A stretch of 56,808 bases of DNA. Source: Candidatus Thiomargarita nelsonii. GTDB taxonomy: Bacteria > Pseudomonadota > Gammaproteobacteria > Beggiatoales > Beggiatoaceae. Location of the stretch: the NCBI GenBank assembly GCA_000785145.2, contig JSZA02000027.1, positions 1-56,808 of the forward strand, given 5' to 3'. The stretch's first letter is position 1; each line of letters begins with the position of its first letter. This document shows, piece by piece, positions 25,927-36,369 of this stretch. Under the pieces are notes generated by a model. That model worked only from the letters and a program-made list of their open reading frames with translations. It had not been told where the DNA came from and did no database searches. Both the position numbers and the translations under genes were made by a program.

Positions 25927-26339
25927 CACATCACTGTCCTACTTATAAAGGTGGTTGGCACCGATAGTTTTGCCGATGCTAAACGAAAAGCCTCACGGGC
26001 AATCTCTTCTGAAACGCCTTCAATTTCATAGAGCATTTTACCCGGCTGGATGAGGGCAACCCAATATTCAACATTACCCTTTCCTTTACCCATACGGACT
26101 TCTAGCGGTTTTTTGCTGATGGGTTTGTCTGGAAATATCCGTATCCAGAGTTTTCCACCTCGCTTGACGCGACGTGTAATAGTACGTCGTGCGGCTTCGA
26201 TTTGACGTGCTGTGATTCGTCCACGCCCGGTGGCTTTGAGTCCAAATTCGCCGAAACTCACTTTGTTTCCTTGTTGAGCGTTTCCTCGATTTCGGCCTTT
26301 TTGTTGTTTTCTATATTTCGTGCGTTTAGGTTGTAACAT
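25926..26339 (-). CDS. rplP: 50S ribosomal protein L16
   Basis: 137 residues, [19 protein letters not shown]. It has the conserved [23 protein letters not shown] block and [18 protein letters not shown], and is needed for A-site tRNA positioning and late 50S assembly. Stop coupled with the rpmC start. Confidence 0.97.
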   Translation of the reverse strand: MLQPKRTKYRKQQKGRNRGNAQQGNKVSFGEFGLKATGRGRITARQIEAARRTITRRVKRGGKLWIRIFPDKPISKKPLEVRMGKGKGNVEYWVALIQPGKMLYEIEGVSEEIAREAFRLASAKLSVPTTFISRTVM

Positions 26340-26386
26340 ACTGATTCACTTATGAGATAGCTGGGGTTTCGCAACCCCATCGCTCT

Positions 26387-27022
26387 TTACTGTTTTCCGA
26401 GAATTTCGCCTTTAAAAATCCAGACTTTGACACCGATGATACCATAAGTCGTCTTAGCTTCGGCCAATCCATAATCAATGTTTGCACGTAAAGTGTGCAA
26501 AGGCACACGTCCTTCACGATACCATTCACAACGTGCAATGTCGGCACCATTTAAGCGACCGCTGACGTTGATACGAATACCATGTGCGCCTAAGCGCATG
26601 GCGTTTCCTACGGCGCGTTTCATGGCACGTCTAAACATGATACGACGTTGTAGTTGCTGAGCAACATTGGCGGCAACGAGATAGGCATCTATTTCAGGTT
26701 TGCGAATTTCTTCTACGCTGATGTGTACGGGAATACCCATCATAGAAGAGACTTCTTTTCGCAATTTGTCAATTTCTTCACCTTTTTTGCCAATGACGAT
26801 ACCTGGGCGAGCGGTATGAATAATAATCCGTGCGTTACGTGCCGGTCTTTCAATACGCACTTCGCTGACAGAGGCTTGTGCCAGTTTCTTTTTTATGTGT
26901 TCACGCACTCTCAAATCTGTATTGAGAAAGTCCGCATAGTTTTTGCTATTGGCGTACCATTTAGAGGACCAATCTTTGATAATACCTAAGCGGAATCCGA
27001 TAGGATGTACTTTTTGACCCAT
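26387..27022 (-). CDS. rpsC: 30S ribosomal protein S3
   Basis: 211 residues, [14 protein letters not shown]. It contains the KH domain ([16 protein letters not shown]) and the C-terminal [14 protein letters not shown]. It forms part of the mRNA entry channel with helicase-like activity. It follows rplV after 11 bases. Confidence 0.97.
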   Translation of the reverse strand: MGQKVHPIGFRLGIIKDWSSKWYANSKNYADFLNTDLRVREHIKKKLAQASVSEVRIERPARNARIIIHTARPGIVIGKKGEEIDKLRKEVSSMMGIPVHISVEEIRKPEIDAYLVAANVAQQLQRRIMFRRAMKRAVGNAMRLGAHGIRINVSGRLNGADIARCEWYREGRVPLHTLRANIDYGLAEAKTTYGIIGVKVWIFKGEILGKQ

Positions 27023-27033
27023 AATTTGTTCTC

Positions 27034-27390
27034 TTAAGCGTCGGAGACTGTCACAGTAATGTGACTTGTGCGTTTTAATATTCGACTACCCCGGCCTTTA
27101 GCACGGGCACGCATACGTTTTAGGGTTGGACCTTCATTAACGTATGTTGTTGACACGCGCAACTCATCAATATCTGCCCCTTCATTATTTTCTGCATTAG
27201 CAATCGCAGATTCTAGGGTTTTTCTGACCGGGTCGGCTGCGCGTCGTTTACTAAATTTCAGAATATTGAGTGCCTCTCCAACGGGCATGCCGCGAATTTG
27301 ATCAGCAATCAATCGACATTTTTGCGGAGAAACTCGCGTATATTTATGTATGCTAGAAACAGCCCGTTTATCTTTTTGATTTTTTATCAC
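27034..27390 (-). CDS. rplV: 50S ribosomal protein L22
   Basis: About 118 residues if started at GTG 27390 ([17 protein letters not shown]); an ATG at 27426 would give 130 residues but lies deeper inside rpsS. The core [19 protein letters not shown] and [20 protein letters not shown] define L22, which lines the exit tunnel. The start overlaps rpsS by 23 bases, and an AAAGG-like site precedes the GTG. Start uncertain, product certain. Confidence 0.9.
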   Translation of the reverse strand: MIKNQKDKRAVSSIHKYTRVSPQKCRLIADQIRGMPVGEALNILKFSKRRAADPVRKTLESAIANAENNEGADIDELRVSTTYVNEGPTLKRMRARAKGRGSRILKRTSHITVTVSDA

Positions 27391-27646
27391 CGGCTTGATG
27401 ACCTTTAAAAGTTCGTGTAACGGCAAATTCGCCTAATTTATGTCCTACCATGTTTTCTGTGATGTACACAGGCACATGTTGACGACCATTATGAACCGCT
27501 ATGTTTAATCCCACCATTTCTGGAATAATCATTGAACGGCGCGACCATGTTTTTACAGGACGTTTGCTTTTTGTTGCAATAGCCTTATCAACTTTCTTGA
27601 GTAGATGAAGGTCGATAAAAGGCCCTTTTTTAATTGAACGTGGCAT
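27368..27646 (-). CDS. rpsS: 30S ribosomal protein S19
   Basis: 92 residues, [20 protein letters not shown], with [21 protein letters not shown] and [15 protein letters not shown]. It sits in the 30S head and contacts S13. ATG 27646 is preceded not by a Shine-Dalgarno but directly by three TAACTGA heptamers, leaving two bases before the start. Confidence 0.97.
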   Translation of the reverse strand: MPRSIKKGPFIDLHLLKKVDKAIATKSKRPVKTWSRRSMIIPEMVGLNIAVHNGRQHVPVYITENMVGHKLGEFAVTRTFKGHQAGDKKSKR

Positions 27647-27647
27647 A

Positions 27648-27668
27648 TCAGTTATCAGTTATCAGTTA
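27648..27668 (-). repeat. Three TAACTGA heptamers before rpsS
   Basis: On the minus strand TAACTGA is repeated three times exactly, immediately 5' of the rpsS ATG. No GGAG-like site is visible between rplB and rpsS. Intergenic TAACTGA repeats have been described, to my knowledge, from marine Beggiatoaceae. A diverged pair stands in the same position before fusA. Confidence 0.75.
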
Positions 27669-27671
27669 TTA

Positions 27672-27691
27672 GTCCAAGATAAATCTTGGAC
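27672..27691. repeat. GTCCAAGATAAATCTTGGAC palindrome
   Basis: Twenty-base near-perfect palindrome between rplB and rpsS. Copies occur at 30567, 34585, 40424, 45221, 48841 and 50311, usually followed by TCCT. All are intergenic or in degenerate DNA. Confidence 0.85.
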
Positions 27692-27706
27692 TCCTGCCGT
27701 CAAAAT

Positions 27707-28525
27707 TTACCGTGAGCGCACAATCATTTTTGTTGTACGCTTGTTATGACGAGTTTTAGCACCCTTGGTCGGAAAACCCCAAGGAGTGACAGGGTGTCGC
27801 CCACCAGAGCTACGTCCTTCACCACCACCATGCGGATGGTCAATGGGGTTCATGGCGACCCCTCGTGTCGTGGGTCGTATGCCTCGCCATCGAGTGGCAC
27901 CCGCCTTGCCCCACGATTCAAGACCGTGTTCAGCATTGCCAACTTCACCAATGGTGGCTCGACAGTCTGTCAGGACTTTTCTCGTTTCGCCTGAGCGTAA
28001 TCGTAGTGTGGCATATCGGCCTTCGCGAGCGATGAGTTGTGCAGAAGTACCCGCACTTCGCGCCATTTGAGCACCTTTGCCGGGTTTCAGTTCTATACAA
28101 TGTACTGAACTGCCCATTGGGATTTGACGTAGTTGCATACTATTGCCCTGTTTGATGGGGGCATGAATGCCTGACATCAATGTGTCTCCTACTTTAATGC
28201 CTTTGGGCATTATAATATAGCTGCGTTCTCCATCGGCGTATAATAGTAGAGCAATATGAGCACTACGGTTAGGATCATATTCGATACGTTCCACTTTTGC
28301 AGCTATACCTTCTTTATTACGCTTGAAGTCGATAATTCTGTAATGTTGTTTGTGTCCACCACCACGATGACGGGTAGTTATTCGGCCATTGTTGTTGCGT
28401 CCTCCTGTTTTGCTTTTTTTTTCTAGCAGGGGTTTGTAAGGGGCGCCACGATGAAGTTCTGGATTTGTCGCTTTAACAACAAATCGTCGTCCTGCTGATG
28501 TGGGTTTTGCTTTTATGAGTGCCAT
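27707..28525 (-). CDS. rplB: 50S ribosomal protein L2
   Basis: 272 residues. It contains [20 protein letters not shown] at the N-terminal region and [20 protein letters not shown], the conserved loop with the His important for peptidyl transfer. It binds 23S rRNA and is required for subunit association. It begins 6 bases after rplW. Confidence 0.98.
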   Translation of the reverse strand: MALIKAKPTSAGRRFVVKATNPELHRGAPYKPLLEKKSKTGGRNNNGRITTRHRGGGHKQHYRIIDFKRNKEGIAAKVERIEYDPNRSAHIALLLYADGERSYIIMPKGIKVGDTLMSGIHAPIKQGNSMQLRQIPMGSSVHCIELKPGKGAQMARSAGTSAQLIAREGRYATLRLRSGETRKVLTDCRATIGEVGNAEHGLESWGKAGATRWRGIRPTTRGVAMNPIDHPHGGGEGRSSGGRHPVTPWGFPTKGAKTRHNKRTTKMIVRSR

Positions 28526-28531
28526 GAATTT

Positions 28532-28828
28532 TTATTCTCCTACCCTAAAGTTGATATCAAAACCTTCCTGCAATCCCACATAAGCCTTTTTCCAGTCTTT
28601 TCGTTTGCCCAGAATTTTACCAAAGGTTTTTTGTTTTCCTTTGACACAGGCAACTTGTACTTTGTCGACTTTGACTTTGAATAGGAATTCAACAGCTTCT
28701 TTGATTTCCGGTTTAGTGGCATTTGGTAGTACTTTAAATACAAATTGTCTGTGGTTGTCAGCCAGTCTGAGTGCTTTTTCAGAGACTCGTGGCGCAATCA
28801 GTATTTGCATTAGGCGAGCTTTGTTCAT
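28532..28828 (-). CDS. rplW: 50S ribosomal protein L23
   Basis: 98 residues: [20 protein letters not shown] and [22 protein letters not shown] are typical. It sits at the exit tunnel and docks trigger factor and SRP. It overlaps rplD by four bases. Confidence 0.97.
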   Translation of the reverse strand: MNKARLMQILIAPRVSEKALRLADNHRQFVFKVLPNATKPEIKEAVEFLFKVKVDKVQVACVKGKQKTFGKILGKRKDWKKAYVGLQEGFDINFRVGE

Positions 28829-29442
28829 GCCAATCTCTCCTCTATTTTCTTGAGGGCGGGGACTGTTATTAGGACTTTTTCATGTTTGATTAGGTTGACT
28901 GGGTCCACTGCCATTGCATCACTGACGTTAACTTGGTGTAGGTTACGCGCTGCTAGGTAGAGGTTTTTGTCCTGTTCTTCAGTCAGAATGAGTACGTTGT
29001 TGAGTTCGAGTGCTTTGAGTTGTGCCAATAGGGTTTTAGTTTTTGGCTTTTCAAGACTGAGTTGTTCTACAACGAGTAAACGCGCCGAGCGAACGAGTTC
29101 TGATAGAATCGAGCGTAGGGCACTCCGATACATTTTTTTGTTGAGCTTTTGTGTGTAATCTTGGGGTTTGGCCGCAAAAGTGACGCCGCCGCTTCGCCAT
29201 AAAGGGCTTTTGATGGTGCCAGCACGGGCGCGACCGGTCCCTTTTTGGCGCCAGGGTTTGCTCCCGCTGCCTTTGACTTGGGCGCGGCTTTTTTGGGCGC
29301 GGGTGCCTGCACGGCCACCGGCTAGATAGGCCGTTATTGCCTGATGAATCAGGGTTTCGTTAAAATCAGCGGCAAATACGGTATCGGAAAGATTGATAGT
29401 GCCTGCCGTATTTGTTTGCTCTGATATGAGGTTTAATTCCAT
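28825..29442 (-). CDS. rplD: 50S ribosomal protein L4
   Basis: 205 residues. The conserved extended loop [20 protein letters not shown] and [19 protein letters not shown] are present. Besides its structural role in the exit tunnel, L4 in gammaproteobacteria can autoregulate the S10 operon through the leader; whether the rpsJ leader here has the needed structure is not clear. Confidence 0.97.
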   Translation of the reverse strand: MELNLISEQTNTAGTINLSDTVFAADFNETLIHQAITAYLAGGRAGTRAQKSRAQVKGSGSKPWRQKGTGRARAGTIKSPLWRSGGVTFAAKPQDYTQKLNKKMYRSALRSILSELVRSARLLVVEQLSLEKPKTKTLLAQLKALELNNVLILTEEQDKNLYLAARNLHQVNVSDAMAVDPVNLIKHEKVLITVPALKKIEERLA

Positions 29443-29459
29443 TGTTGATATTTTCCCGT

Positions 29460-30098
29460 TTAGCTTGGTGATTTGACGGCATGGCGTACAATAATATCAC
29501 TTCCAGGGGCGCCTGGTACTGCTCCTTTTATCAGTAGTAGATTTTTTTCTAAATCTACTCGTGCTATCTCAAGGTTTTGTACAGTGCGTTGTACACTGCC
29601 CAAATGTCCTGCCATTTTTTTGCCTTTAAAGACTCGTCCAGGCGTTTGGTTTTGGCCTACTGAGCCATGGGCACGATGTGACAGAGAGTTGCCGTGGGTG
29701 GCATCTTGTGTTTTAAAGTGGTGACGTTTGACAGGACCGGCAAAGCCTTTGCCTTTGGTGGTGCCACTGACATCGACTTTTTGTCCTTGTGCAAAAATGT
29801 CTACTTTGATCTCAGCACCAAGTTTGCTCTCTTCGTCATCGTTTAAACGAAATTCCCAAAAACCACGCCCTGTTTCTACGCCAGCTTTGGCGAGTTGTCC
29901 ACTGGTAGGTTTATTGATCCGCTTGGCTCGCTTGCTACCACAGGTGATTTGTATGGCTTGGTAGCCATCTTTTTCTTTGGTTTTCAGTTGGGTGACTCTG
30001 TTGGGTGTTGCTTCAATAACGGTCACGGGTATGGATGTGCCGTCTTCCGTGAATATTCGGGTCATTCCACATTTGTGTCCGATAATTCCAATGGGCAT
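29460..30098 (-). CDS. rplC: 50S ribosomal protein L3
   Basis: 212 residues from ATG 30098 ([16 protein letters not shown]); an 11-codon upstream extension is not conserved. It contains [21 protein letters not shown] and [23 protein letters not shown], which includes the Gln methylated by PrmB in other gammaproteobacteria. Early 50S assembly protein. Confidence 0.97.
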   Translation of the reverse strand: MPIGIIGHKCGMTRIFTEDGTSIPVTVIEATPNRVTQLKTKEKDGYQAIQITCGSKRAKRINKPTSGQLAKAGVETGRGFWEFRLNDDEESKLGAEIKVDIFAQGQKVDVSGTTKGKGFAGPVKRHHFKTQDATHGNSLSHRAHGSVGQNQTPGRVFKGKKMAGHLGSVQRTVQNLEIARVDLEKNLLLIKGAVPGAPGSDIIVRHAVKSPS

Positions 30099-30133
30099 TT
30101 TTTTGTTGTCCTTGTACTGTCTTAAAAGCAAAC

Positions 30134-30151
30134 CACCCGCTTTAGCGGGTG
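30134..30151. other. Hairpin between rpsJ and rplC
   Basis: CACCCGC-TTTA-GCGGGTG, a strong 7-bp stem with a 4-base loop, in a 117-base gap where these genes are usually closer. There is no T run on the minus strand, so it is not a typical terminator; it may be a processing or stabilising structure. Confidence 0.5.
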
Positions 30152-30215
30152 ATAGTCCAAAATCGGCGCGATAGATTACAACAATATTGGGTATTGCGTC
30201 AACTGACGCCCAAAC

Positions 30216-30527
30216 TTAATTTAGTTTAATTTGTACGTCAACACCGACCGCCAAGTCTAGTTTCATTAAAGAGTCAACTGTTTTGTCAGTTGGATCTATG
30301 ATGTCTAGTAGGCGTTTATGAGTGCGTATTTCATATTGGTCTCGTGCGTCTTTGTTGACGTGAGGTGAGATCAATACAGTGAATTTTTCTTTTTTTGTCG
30401 GTAAGGGTATTGGTCCTCGTAATTGGGCACCGGTTCGTCTGGCTGTTTCGACAATTTCTCGGGCTGATTGATCGAGGATACGGTGATCAAATGATTTTAG
30501 GCGGATACGTATTCTTTGGTTTGTCAT
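30216..30527 (-). CDS. rpsJ: 30S ribosomal protein S10
   Basis: 103 residues from ATG 30527 ([16 protein letters not shown]), the standard length. It contains [21 protein letters not shown] and [19 protein letters not shown]10 is also the NusE transcription factor in antitermination. It follows fusA directly; tuf, which usually separates them, is absent. Confidence 0.97.
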   Translation of the reverse strand: MTNQRIRIRLKSFDHRILDQSAREIVETARRTGAQLRGPIPLPTKKEKFTVLISPHVNKDARDQYEIRTHKRLLDIIDPTDKTVDSLMKLDLAVGVDVQIKLN

Positions 30528-30566
30528 AGTTTTTTTATATAAATAATATTTATTCAGAAAATAGGA

Positions 30567-30586
30567 GTCCAAGATTTATCTTGGAC
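30567..30586. repeat. GTCCAAGATTTATCTTGGAC palindrome between fusA and rpsJ
   Basis: A copy of the dispersed 20-base palindrome, occupying the place where tuf would normally start. Confidence 0.8.
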
Positions 30587-30603
30587 GCCTGTCAAAATGT
30601 TAC

Positions 30604-32703
30604 TTAGCTATTTTTCTTGATAATGGTTTCAGTTATGCTGTTTGGTGCTTCGTTGTATTTAGCGAATTGCATGGTGTAACTGGCGCGACCTTGTGTTAGG
30701 GAACGCATATCGGTAGCGTAGCCAAACATTTCGCCGAGAGGGACTTCGGCGCGGATGCTTTTTCCGGTGGGTAAATCTTCCATGCCTTGGAGGATTCCTC
30801 GGCGGCGGTTGAGATCTCCCATGACATCGCCCATGTAGTCTTCTGGTGTGACAATTTCGACTGCCATGATGGGTTCGAGTAGTACGGGCTTGGCTTTTTT
30901 AGCCCCTTCTTTCAGGCACATTGAGCCGGCAATTTTGAAGGCCATTTCGCTGGAATCGACGTCGTGATAGGAGCCATCGTATAAGGTCACTTTGATGTCG
31001 ATCAGGGGATACCCAGCAATGATGCCGTTTTGCATTTGTTCTTGTATCCCTTTGTCAACAGCGGGGATATATTCTTTGGGGATCACTCCCCCGACGATTT
31101 CGTTGACAAATTCGTAACCTGTGCCAGCCTCTTGGGGTTCTATTTTGAGCCAAACATGTCCGTATTGTCCGCGTCCACCAGATTGGCGTATAAATTTGCC
31201 TTCTTGTTCTACGATCTTGCGGATCGTTTCGCGGTAGGCCACTTGTGGTGCCCCAACGTTGGCGTCGACACTAAATTCTCGACGTAGGCGATCAACGATG
31301 ATGTCTAGGTGTAGTTCTCCCATACCGGAGATAATCGTTTGTCCAGATTCTTCATCTGTACGTACCCGGAAAGAGGGATCTTCTGCGGCCAATTTAGTTA
31401 AGGAAATTCCCATTTTTTCTTGGTCGCCCTTGGTCTTGGGTTCGACTGCGACGGAGATGACCGGTTCTGGGAATTCCATTTTGTCTAGGGTAATGATGTG
31501 TTCTTTGTCGCAAAGGGTTTCCCCAGTGGTAACATCTTTGAGACCAACTGCCGCTGCGATGTCTCCAGCACGGACCTGTTTAATTTCTTCACGAGTGTTG
31601 GCGTGCATTTGTAATATGCGGCCAATGCGTTCTCTTTTGTTTTTAAGAGGATTATAAACGGTGGTCCCTGATTCTAGTACCCCTGAATAGACGCGGAAGA
31701 ATGTTAGATTGCCGACGTAAGGATCGGTTGCGACTTTAAATGCAAGTGCGGCGAAGGGTTCTTCGTCGCTAGAGGCGCGTGTCGCTTCGGTCTCTCGCCC
31801 GTCGTCAAGTATTCCACGAATGGGTGGTACGTCTGTGGGAGCGGGTAAGTAGTCGATGATAGCATCGAGCATCGTTTGCACGCCTTTGTTTTTGAAGGCG
31901 GAACCACAGATTGTGGGTATAATTTCATTGGCGAGAGTACGTTGTCGCAAACCTTGACGGATTTCTGTTTCGGACAGTTCTCCTTGATCAAGGTATTTTT
32001 CCATGAAATGGTCATTCGCTTCTGCTGCCATTTCTATGAGTTTTTCGCGCCATTCGTCGCATGCGGCTTGCATATCGGCTGGAATATCGCGCTCTTCAAA
32101 TTTGACACCCATGTCACTCTCGTCCCAATAGAGGGCTTTCATTGTGATGAGATCAACGATTCCTTGGAATTCTTCTTCTGCACCGATAGGTAGCTGTAGG
32201 ACGGCAGGGGTAGCGGCTAGGCGTGTTTTGAGTTGTTGGACAACACGCAGGAAGTCTGCACCAGCACGATCCATTTTGTTGATGAAGGCGAGCCGGGGAA
32301 CACCATATTTGTTGGCTTGTCGCCAGACTGTTTCTGATTGTGGTTCGACTCCGCCAACCGCGCAAAAGACAGCACATGCTCCGTCGAGAACACGCAGGGA
32401 GCGTTCTACTTCAATCGTGAAGTCAACATGGCCTGGTGTATCGATGATGTTAATGCGATGCTCTGGGTATTGTTTGGCCATGCCTTTCCAGAAGCAAGTC
32501 GTGGCTGCGGAAGTGATGGTGATGCCGCGTTCTTTTTCTTGATCCATCCAGTCCATGGTGGCTGCACCGTCATGTACTTCACCTATTTTGTGGGATATCC
32601 CTGTGTAATAGAGGACACGTTCTGTGGTTGTCGTTTTGCCCGCATCAATATGGGCCATGATGCCAATGTTGCGGTAGCGTTCAATGGGAGTTTTGCGTTC
32701 CAT
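30604..32703 (-). CDS. fusA: Elongation factor G
   Basis: 699 residues. GTPase domain motifs are [20 protein letters not shown] (G1), [15 protein letters not shown] (G3) and [11 protein letters not shown] (G4). The C-terminal domains include [15 protein letters not shown] and [23 protein letters not shown], the typical domain IV/V ending. It catalyses translocation, and ribosome recycling with RRF. The start is preceded by TAACTGACAACTGATA rather than a ribosome-binding site. Confidence 0.98.
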   Translation of the reverse strand: MERKTPIERYRNIGIMAHIDAGKTTTTERVLYYTGISHKIGEVHDGAATMDWMDQEKERGITITSAATTCFWKGMAKQYPEHRINIIDTPGHVDFTIEVERSLRVLDGACAVFCAVGGVEPQSETVWRQANKYGVPRLAFINKMDRAGADFLRVVQQLKTRLAATPAVLQLPIGAEEEFQGIVDLITMKALYWDESDMGVKFEERDIPADMQAACDEWREKLIEMAAEANDHFMEKYLDQGELSETEIRQGLRQRTLANEIIPTICGSAFKNKGVQTMLDAIIDYLPAPTDVPPIRGILDDGRETEATRASSDEEPFAALAFKVATDPYVGNLTFFRVYSGVLESGTTVYNPLKNKRERIGRILQMHANTREEIKQVRAGDIAAAVGLKDVTTGETLCDKEHIITLDKMEFPEPVISVAVEPKTKGDQEKMGISLTKLAAEDPSFRVRTDEESGQTIISGMGELHLDIIVDRLRREFSVDANVGAPQVAYRETIRKIVEQEGKFIRQSGGRGQYGHVWLKIEPQEAGTGYEFVNEIVGGVIPKEYIPAVDKGIQEQMQNGIIAGYPLIDIKVTLYDGSYHDVDSSEMAFKIAGSMCLKEGAKKAKPVLLEPIMAVEIVTPEDYMGDVMGDLNRRRGILQGMEDLPTGKSIRAEVPLGEMFGYATDMRSLTQGRASYTMQFAKYNEAPNSITETIIKKNS

Positions 32704-32705
32704 TA

Positions 32706-32719
32706 TCAGTTGTCAGTTA
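32706..32719 (-). repeat. TAACTGA-type heptamers before fusA
   Basis: On the minus strand TAACTGA followed by CAACTGA lies two bases before the fusA ATG. The rest of the 95-base rpsG-fusA gap is made of related, diverged units (TCAGTG, GATAACAGTTCACTG) that can pair with each other. No Shine-Dalgarno is visible. Confidence 0.6.
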
Positions 32720-32798
32720 CTTTATGGTTATCAATCAGTGTCGTTATCAGTGAACAGTGATCACTGATAATTGATAACAGTTCACTGTTCACTGAGGC

Positions 32799-33272
32799 TT
32801 ACCAGCGGAAATGTGAGAATGCTTTGTTGGCTTCGGCCATGCGGTGTACATCGTCGCGTTTTTTCATCGCAGTACCTTTTTTTTCGGAGGCATCTAGGAT
32901 TTCTCCTGCTAGACGGTGGCCCATGGTTTTTTCTCCGCGTTTGCGTGCTGAGTCTGTCAGCCAGCGCATTGCTAGAGTTGTCCGACGCGCTGGGCGAACT
33001 TCTACCGGAACTTGGTAAGTTGATCCACCGACTCTGCGAGATTTGACTTCAACAATGGGACGTAAGTTGTCTAAGGCTTTGCCAAAGATGTCTATTGGTT
33101 TTTGCTCTTTCTTTTTTTCTGCAATACGAGCAAGCGCACCGTAGATGATGCCTTCTGCGACAGATTTTTTGCCGTTTTTCATGATTATATTAATGAATTT
33201 GGCAATCGTTTGGTCTCCGTATTTGGGGTCTGCTAGGATGACACGTTTAGCTATAACTCTTTTTCTTGGCAT
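32799..33272 (-). CDS. rpsG: 30S ribosomal protein S7
   Basis: 157 residues: [19 protein letters not shown], then [18 protein letters not shown] and [17 protein letters not shown]. It nucleates the 30S head and in other gammaproteobacteria represses the str operon. 18 bases after rpsL. Confidence 0.97.
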   Translation of the reverse strand: MPRKRVIAKRVILADPKYGDQTIAKFINIIMKNGKKSVAEGIIYGALARIAEKKKEQKPIDIFGKALDNLRPIVEVKSRRVGGSTYQVPVEVRPARRTTLAMRWLTDSARKRGEKTMGHRLAGEILDASEKKGTAMKKRDDVHRMAEANKAFSHFRW

Positions 33273-33290
33273 TTTGTTGTTCCGGTTTGC

Positions 33291-33665
33291 TTAAGTTTTG
33301 GGTCTTTTTGCTCCATATTTGGAGCGGCCTTGTCGTCTGTCATTAACCCCGGAGGTGTCTAGTGAGCCGCGCACGGTGTGGTAGCGAACGCCAGGTAGAT
33401 CTTTGACGCGCCCGCCCCGTATGAGTACGACGGAGTGTTCTTGTAGGTTATGCCCTTCTCCACCAATGTAGGTGGTAACTTCCATGCCGTTGGTGAGTCG
33501 TACACGAGCGACTTTACGCATGGCAGAGTTAGGTTTTTTGGGGGTGGTGGTGTATACGCGAGTGCATACGCCACGGCGTTGAGGGCAGCTTTCTAGTGCG
33601 GGTGTGGTGCTTTTGCTTATTTGGCGTTTGCGTGGTTTACGCACCAACTGGTTGATTGTTGCCAT
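33291..33665 (-). CDS. rpsL: 30S ribosomal protein S12
   Basis: 124 residues. It contains [20 protein letters not shown] with the conserved Lys where streptomycin resistance changes occur (the streptomycin-sensitive sequence is present), and [17 protein letters not shown]. Decoding-centre protein. First gene of the str operon; no rpoC upstream. The leader is very AT-rich without a clear ribosome-binding site. Confidence 0.97.
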   Translation of the reverse strand: MATINQLVRKPRKRQISKSTTPALESCPQRRGVCTRVYTTTPKKPNSAMRKVARVRLTNGMEVTTYIGGEGHNLQEHSVVLIRGGRVKDLPGVRYHTVRGSLDTSGVNDRRQGRSKYGAKRPKT

Positions 33666-34310
33666 AATTATTTTTATAATAAAATCATTATTAACAGTGA
33701 GTTATAATAGTGTTTTTAATTTTTTGTGTTACAATTCCTGAAGATAACAATTTCATCGACAAATATCTACAGGTAGATAAAAAAACGTCTACATTTCAAC
33801 ATTGTGGACTAGGGAGAATCAGCCCTTTATCCCCTCGCCGAAGCTTAGGGTTACTTGGTGCTTGAGAATCCATTTTTTTTGATGTGGAAGGCTAACCACC
33901 TCAAGCATGACTACTATAAAACTAAATTCAAAAAATAATGTCAAGTTTTTTTTTGCCATGTCTTCTGTAGGACGAGCCCGCTGCTTCAATGCCATATCGT
34001 GCCGCACAAAACATTGGCCCGCAGCTTGCTCCCTAAATATGGAAAATTTAGTTACCATAGCAAAACATATCTGATTACAACTCAGTCCCAACTTATGGTA
34101 TGGAGATGATTTAAACCCGCCATCCAACGTGATAAAATACTCAAAAAGAAAATTTCAGCCAAGAGTCAAGTGAAATTTTTATAATCTTTTTTATCAACAT
34201 GTCTACAAATGTAGATGTTTTTATTGACTATATCTTTATTTTTACGCCTGGTGCAATTTTTACAATTTGTGGCAGGCAGGTCGAATGGACTTTTAGGGTC
34301 TATTAAAATA
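33666..34310. other. Gene-free stretch upstream of rpsL
   Basis: About 645 bases without a convincing gene. It should contain the str-operon promoter, which I cannot place with confidence. A short palindrome TCTACAAATGTAGA lies at 34202-34215, with related GTAGAT/TCTACA words near 33764-33795. A 102-codon minus-strand frame at 33819-34127 lacks a ribosome-binding site or family resemblance. Confidence 0.5.
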
Positions 34311-34314
34311 AAAG

Positions 34315-34346
34315 AAAGCTGGCATCTCTAGGAGGTGCCAGCTTTT
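34315..34346 (-). terminator. Rho-independent terminator of the tRNA pair
   Basis: AAAGCTGGCA / TGCCAGCTTT, a 10-bp stem with an 11-12 base loop, 15 bases past the CCA end of tRNA-Arg. On the minus strand it is followed by CTTTTATTTTAATA. Confidence 0.8.
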
Positions 34347-34360
34347 TTAGCGAGGGAATT

Positions 34361-34438
34361 TGGCGCGCCCGGAGAGATTCGAACTCCCGACCGCCTGGTT
34401 CGTAGCCAGGTACTCTAATCCAACTGAGCTACGGGCGC
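34361..34438 (-). tRNA. tRNA-Arg (ACG)
   Basis: Cloverleaf on the minus strand: acceptor GCGCCCG pairs with CGGGCGC, then discriminator G and encoded CCA. The anticodon stem CCTGG / CCAGG holds loop CTACGAA with anticodon ACG (read as ICG after A34 deamination). T-arm GGGAG-TTCGAAT-CTCTC. Two bases after tRNA-Ser, so co-transcribed. Confidence 0.95.
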
Positions 34439-34439
34439 G

Positions 34440-34529
34440 TGGCGGAGAGAGAGGGATTCGAACCCTCGATAGGGGTCAACCTATACTCCCTTAGCAGGGG
34501 AGCGCCTTCAGCCACTCGGCCATCTCTCC
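34440..34529 (-). tRNA. tRNA-Ser (GCT)
   Basis: Class II tRNA on the minus strand: acceptor GGAGAGA / TCTCTCC, discriminator G, encoded CCA at 34440-34442. Anticodon loop CTGCTAA gives GCT for AGC/AGU serine codons. It has the long variable arm expected for serine and a GGTTCGAATCC T-loop. Confidence 0.95.
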
Positions 34530-34584
34530 GATTTAGTGGAGATGGATTATACACAGCTTGCAAAAAAAAAACAAACTTTTTTTT

Positions 34585-34604
34585 GTCCAAGATAAATCTT
34601 GGAC
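34585..34604. repeat. GTCCAAGATAAATCTTGGAC palindrome
   Basis: Copy of the dispersed palindrome between tRNA-Ser and leuC, followed by TCCT as in other copies. Confidence 0.85.
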
Positions 34605-34718
34605 TCCTAAAAGTTGTCGGATTGTACTAAAATTAAAAACTAATGTAAAAAAAAATATTTTATTTTTTTCGACTTAATTTATATTGATACTGTTATAAAC
34701 CTTTTGATTGATAATATC

Positions 34719-36122
34719 ATGTCTGCAAAAACTTTATATGACAAATTATGGGATGCCCATGTTGTGCGGGCTGAAAAAGATGATGCCGCTTTACTTTATA
34801 TTGATTTTCATCTCATTCACGAAGTGACCTCTCCTCAAGCCTTTGAAGGTTTGCGATTAGCCAATCGTCAACCATGGCGCGTTTCTGCAAATTTTGCGGT
34901 GCCTGATCATAATGTACCGACAACTGCCCGTGATGGGGGAGTAGCAGATATTGTTGATCCGGTGTCACGTTTACAGGTTGAAACTTTAAATCAAAATTGT
35001 GAGGATTATGGTATCAGGGAATTTAGCATGAATGATCCCCGCCAAGGCATTGTGCATGTGATAGGTCCTGAGCAAGGCGCAACTTTACCCGGTATGACTA
35101 TCGTATGTGGGGATTCGCATACTTCAACGCATGGTGCTTTTGGTGCTTTAGCTTTTGGGATTGGCACTTCTCAAGTGGAGCAAGTCTTAGCCACTCAATG
35201 TTTGGTGCAGAAAAAATCTAAAAATATGTTGGTCAGTGTTGAGGGTGAAATCGGTGCTGGTGTTACGGCTAAAGATATTATTCTTTATATTGTTGGTGAG
35301 ATAGGGACGGCGGGTGGTACGGGCTATGCGATTGAGTTTGGGGGCTCTGGGATTGTGGCTTTATCAATGGAGGGTCGCATGACGGTTTGCAATATGGCTA
35401 TTGAAGCCGGCGCACGGGCGGGGATAATTGCGGTGGATGATAAAACCATTGAGTATGTGCGAGCCAATGCGCCGGATTTGTGTGGACAAGCTGAAGTCGC
35501 TTGGCGCGATTTATATAGTGATGCGGATGCTCAGTTTGATCGTGTGGTGCATATTGAGGCGACTGGCATTAAACCACAAGTGACTTATGGTACGTCGCCA
35601 GAAATGGTTGTGCCAATTGATGCGGTGGTGCCTAATCCTGATGATGTCAATGATGCTACTAAAGCCGAAGGTATGCGCCGCGCTTTAAAGTATATGAATT
35701 TAGAGGGGGGTACGCCTATTAGTGAGATTAGTGTTGATAAAATTTTTATCGGTTCGTGTACTAATTCGCGTATTGAAGATTTACGGGCTGCGGCTGATGT
35801 GGTTAAAAATCGCAAAATCGCGCCCAATATTAAACAGGCTTTGGTGGTGCCGGGTTCAGGCTTGGTTAAAGTACAAGCGGAGCAAGAAGGCTTGGACAAA
35901 ATTTTTACTGAGGCGGGATTTGAGTGGCGAGCCCCGGGCTGTTCTATGTGTCTCGCTATGAATGCTGATCGCTTAGCGCCGGGTGAACGTTGCGCGTCTA
36001 CCTCTAATCGCAATTTTGAAGGTCGTCAAGGACAGGGGGGACGTACTCATTTAGTTAGTCCGGCGATGGCTGCGGCGGCGGCGATTGCGGGGCATTTTGT
36101 TGATGTGCGTGATTTTTCTTGA
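34719..36122 (+). CDS. leuC: 3-isopropylmalate dehydratase large subunit
   Basis: 467 residues from ATG 34719 ([16 protein letters not shown]). It isomerises 2- to 3-isopropylmalate in leucine synthesis, with LeuD as partner. [21 protein letters not shown] and the [4Fe-4S] cysteines in GSCTNSR and [11 protein letters not shown] are all present. leuD, usually next, is not in the window; the gene is followed instead by a hairpin and a MITE. A TTG 15 bases upstream in frame is not needed. Confidence 0.97.
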   Translation: MSAKTLYDKLWDAHVVRAEKDDAALLYIDFHLIHEVTSPQAFEGLRLANRQPWRVSANFAVPDHNVPTTARDGGVADIVDPVSRLQVETLNQNCEDYGIREFSMNDPRQGIVHVIGPEQGATLPGMTIVCGDSHTSTHGAFGALAFGIGTSQVEQVLATQCLVQKKSKNMLVSVEGEIGAGVTAKDIILYIVGEIGTAGGTGYAIEFGGSGIVALSMEGRMTVCNMAIEAGARAGIIAVDDKTIEYVRANAPDLCGQAEVAWRDLYSDADAQFDRVVHIEATGIKPQVTYGTSPEMVVPIDAVVPNPDDVNDATKAEGMRRALKYMNLEGGTPISEISVDKIFIGSCTNSRIEDLRAAADVVKNRKIAPNIKQALVVPGSGLVKVQAEQEGLDKIFTEAGFEWRAPGCSMCLAMNADRLAPGERCASTSNRNFEGRQGQGGRTHLVSPAMAAAAAIAGHFVDVRDFS

Positions 36123-36143
36123 ATTTTAGTAGCAATCTAATCT

Positions 36144-36178
36144 AAAAATCCTATTTCTTTAAGAAATAGGATTTTTTT
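36144..36178 (+). terminator. AAATCCTATTTC hairpin after leuC
   Basis: AAAAATCCTATTTCTT / AAGAAATAGGATTTTTTT, 22 bases past the leuC stop with a T run on the plus strand; a good candidate terminator and a copy of the dispersed family. Confidence 0.7.
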
Positions 36179-36185
36179 AAAAAGT

Positions 36186-36333
36186 CTAGTACAACGGATT
36201 TGGGGAATAAACGGATTGATTGAGTCGTGCATTCCCAAAACATAAGGCTATTTGGACTTAGTTAGCAAAATACAAAAATTTTTTCAAACCGGCACTGCCA
36301 CAATCCGTTTATTCCCCAAATCCGTTGTACTAG
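36186..36333. mobile_element. MITE with 32-bp perfect terminal repeats
   Basis: Left end 36187-36218 and right end 36301-36332 are perfect complements over 32 bases, beginning TAGTACAACGGATTTGGGG. With flanking C and G both ends read CTAG. The interior (82 bases) has no coding potential. A second, shorter member is at 45570-45652. CTAG/TA at the ends resembles IS630/Tc1-type target use, so it may depend on such a transposase. Confidence 0.8.
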
Positions 36334-36369
36334 GTTTTAAAAAATCATGAGGAAATTAAGGAGGTTATA

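Noticed and set aside
30604..33665. Long plus-strand frames opposite fusA, rpsG and rpsL
   Set aside because: Antisense shadows of highly conserved, codon-biased genes.
33819..34127. A 102-codon minus-strand frame upstream of rpsL
   Set aside because: No ribosome-binding site, no domain, and composition like the surrounding non-coding DNA; it would occupy the likely str promoter region.
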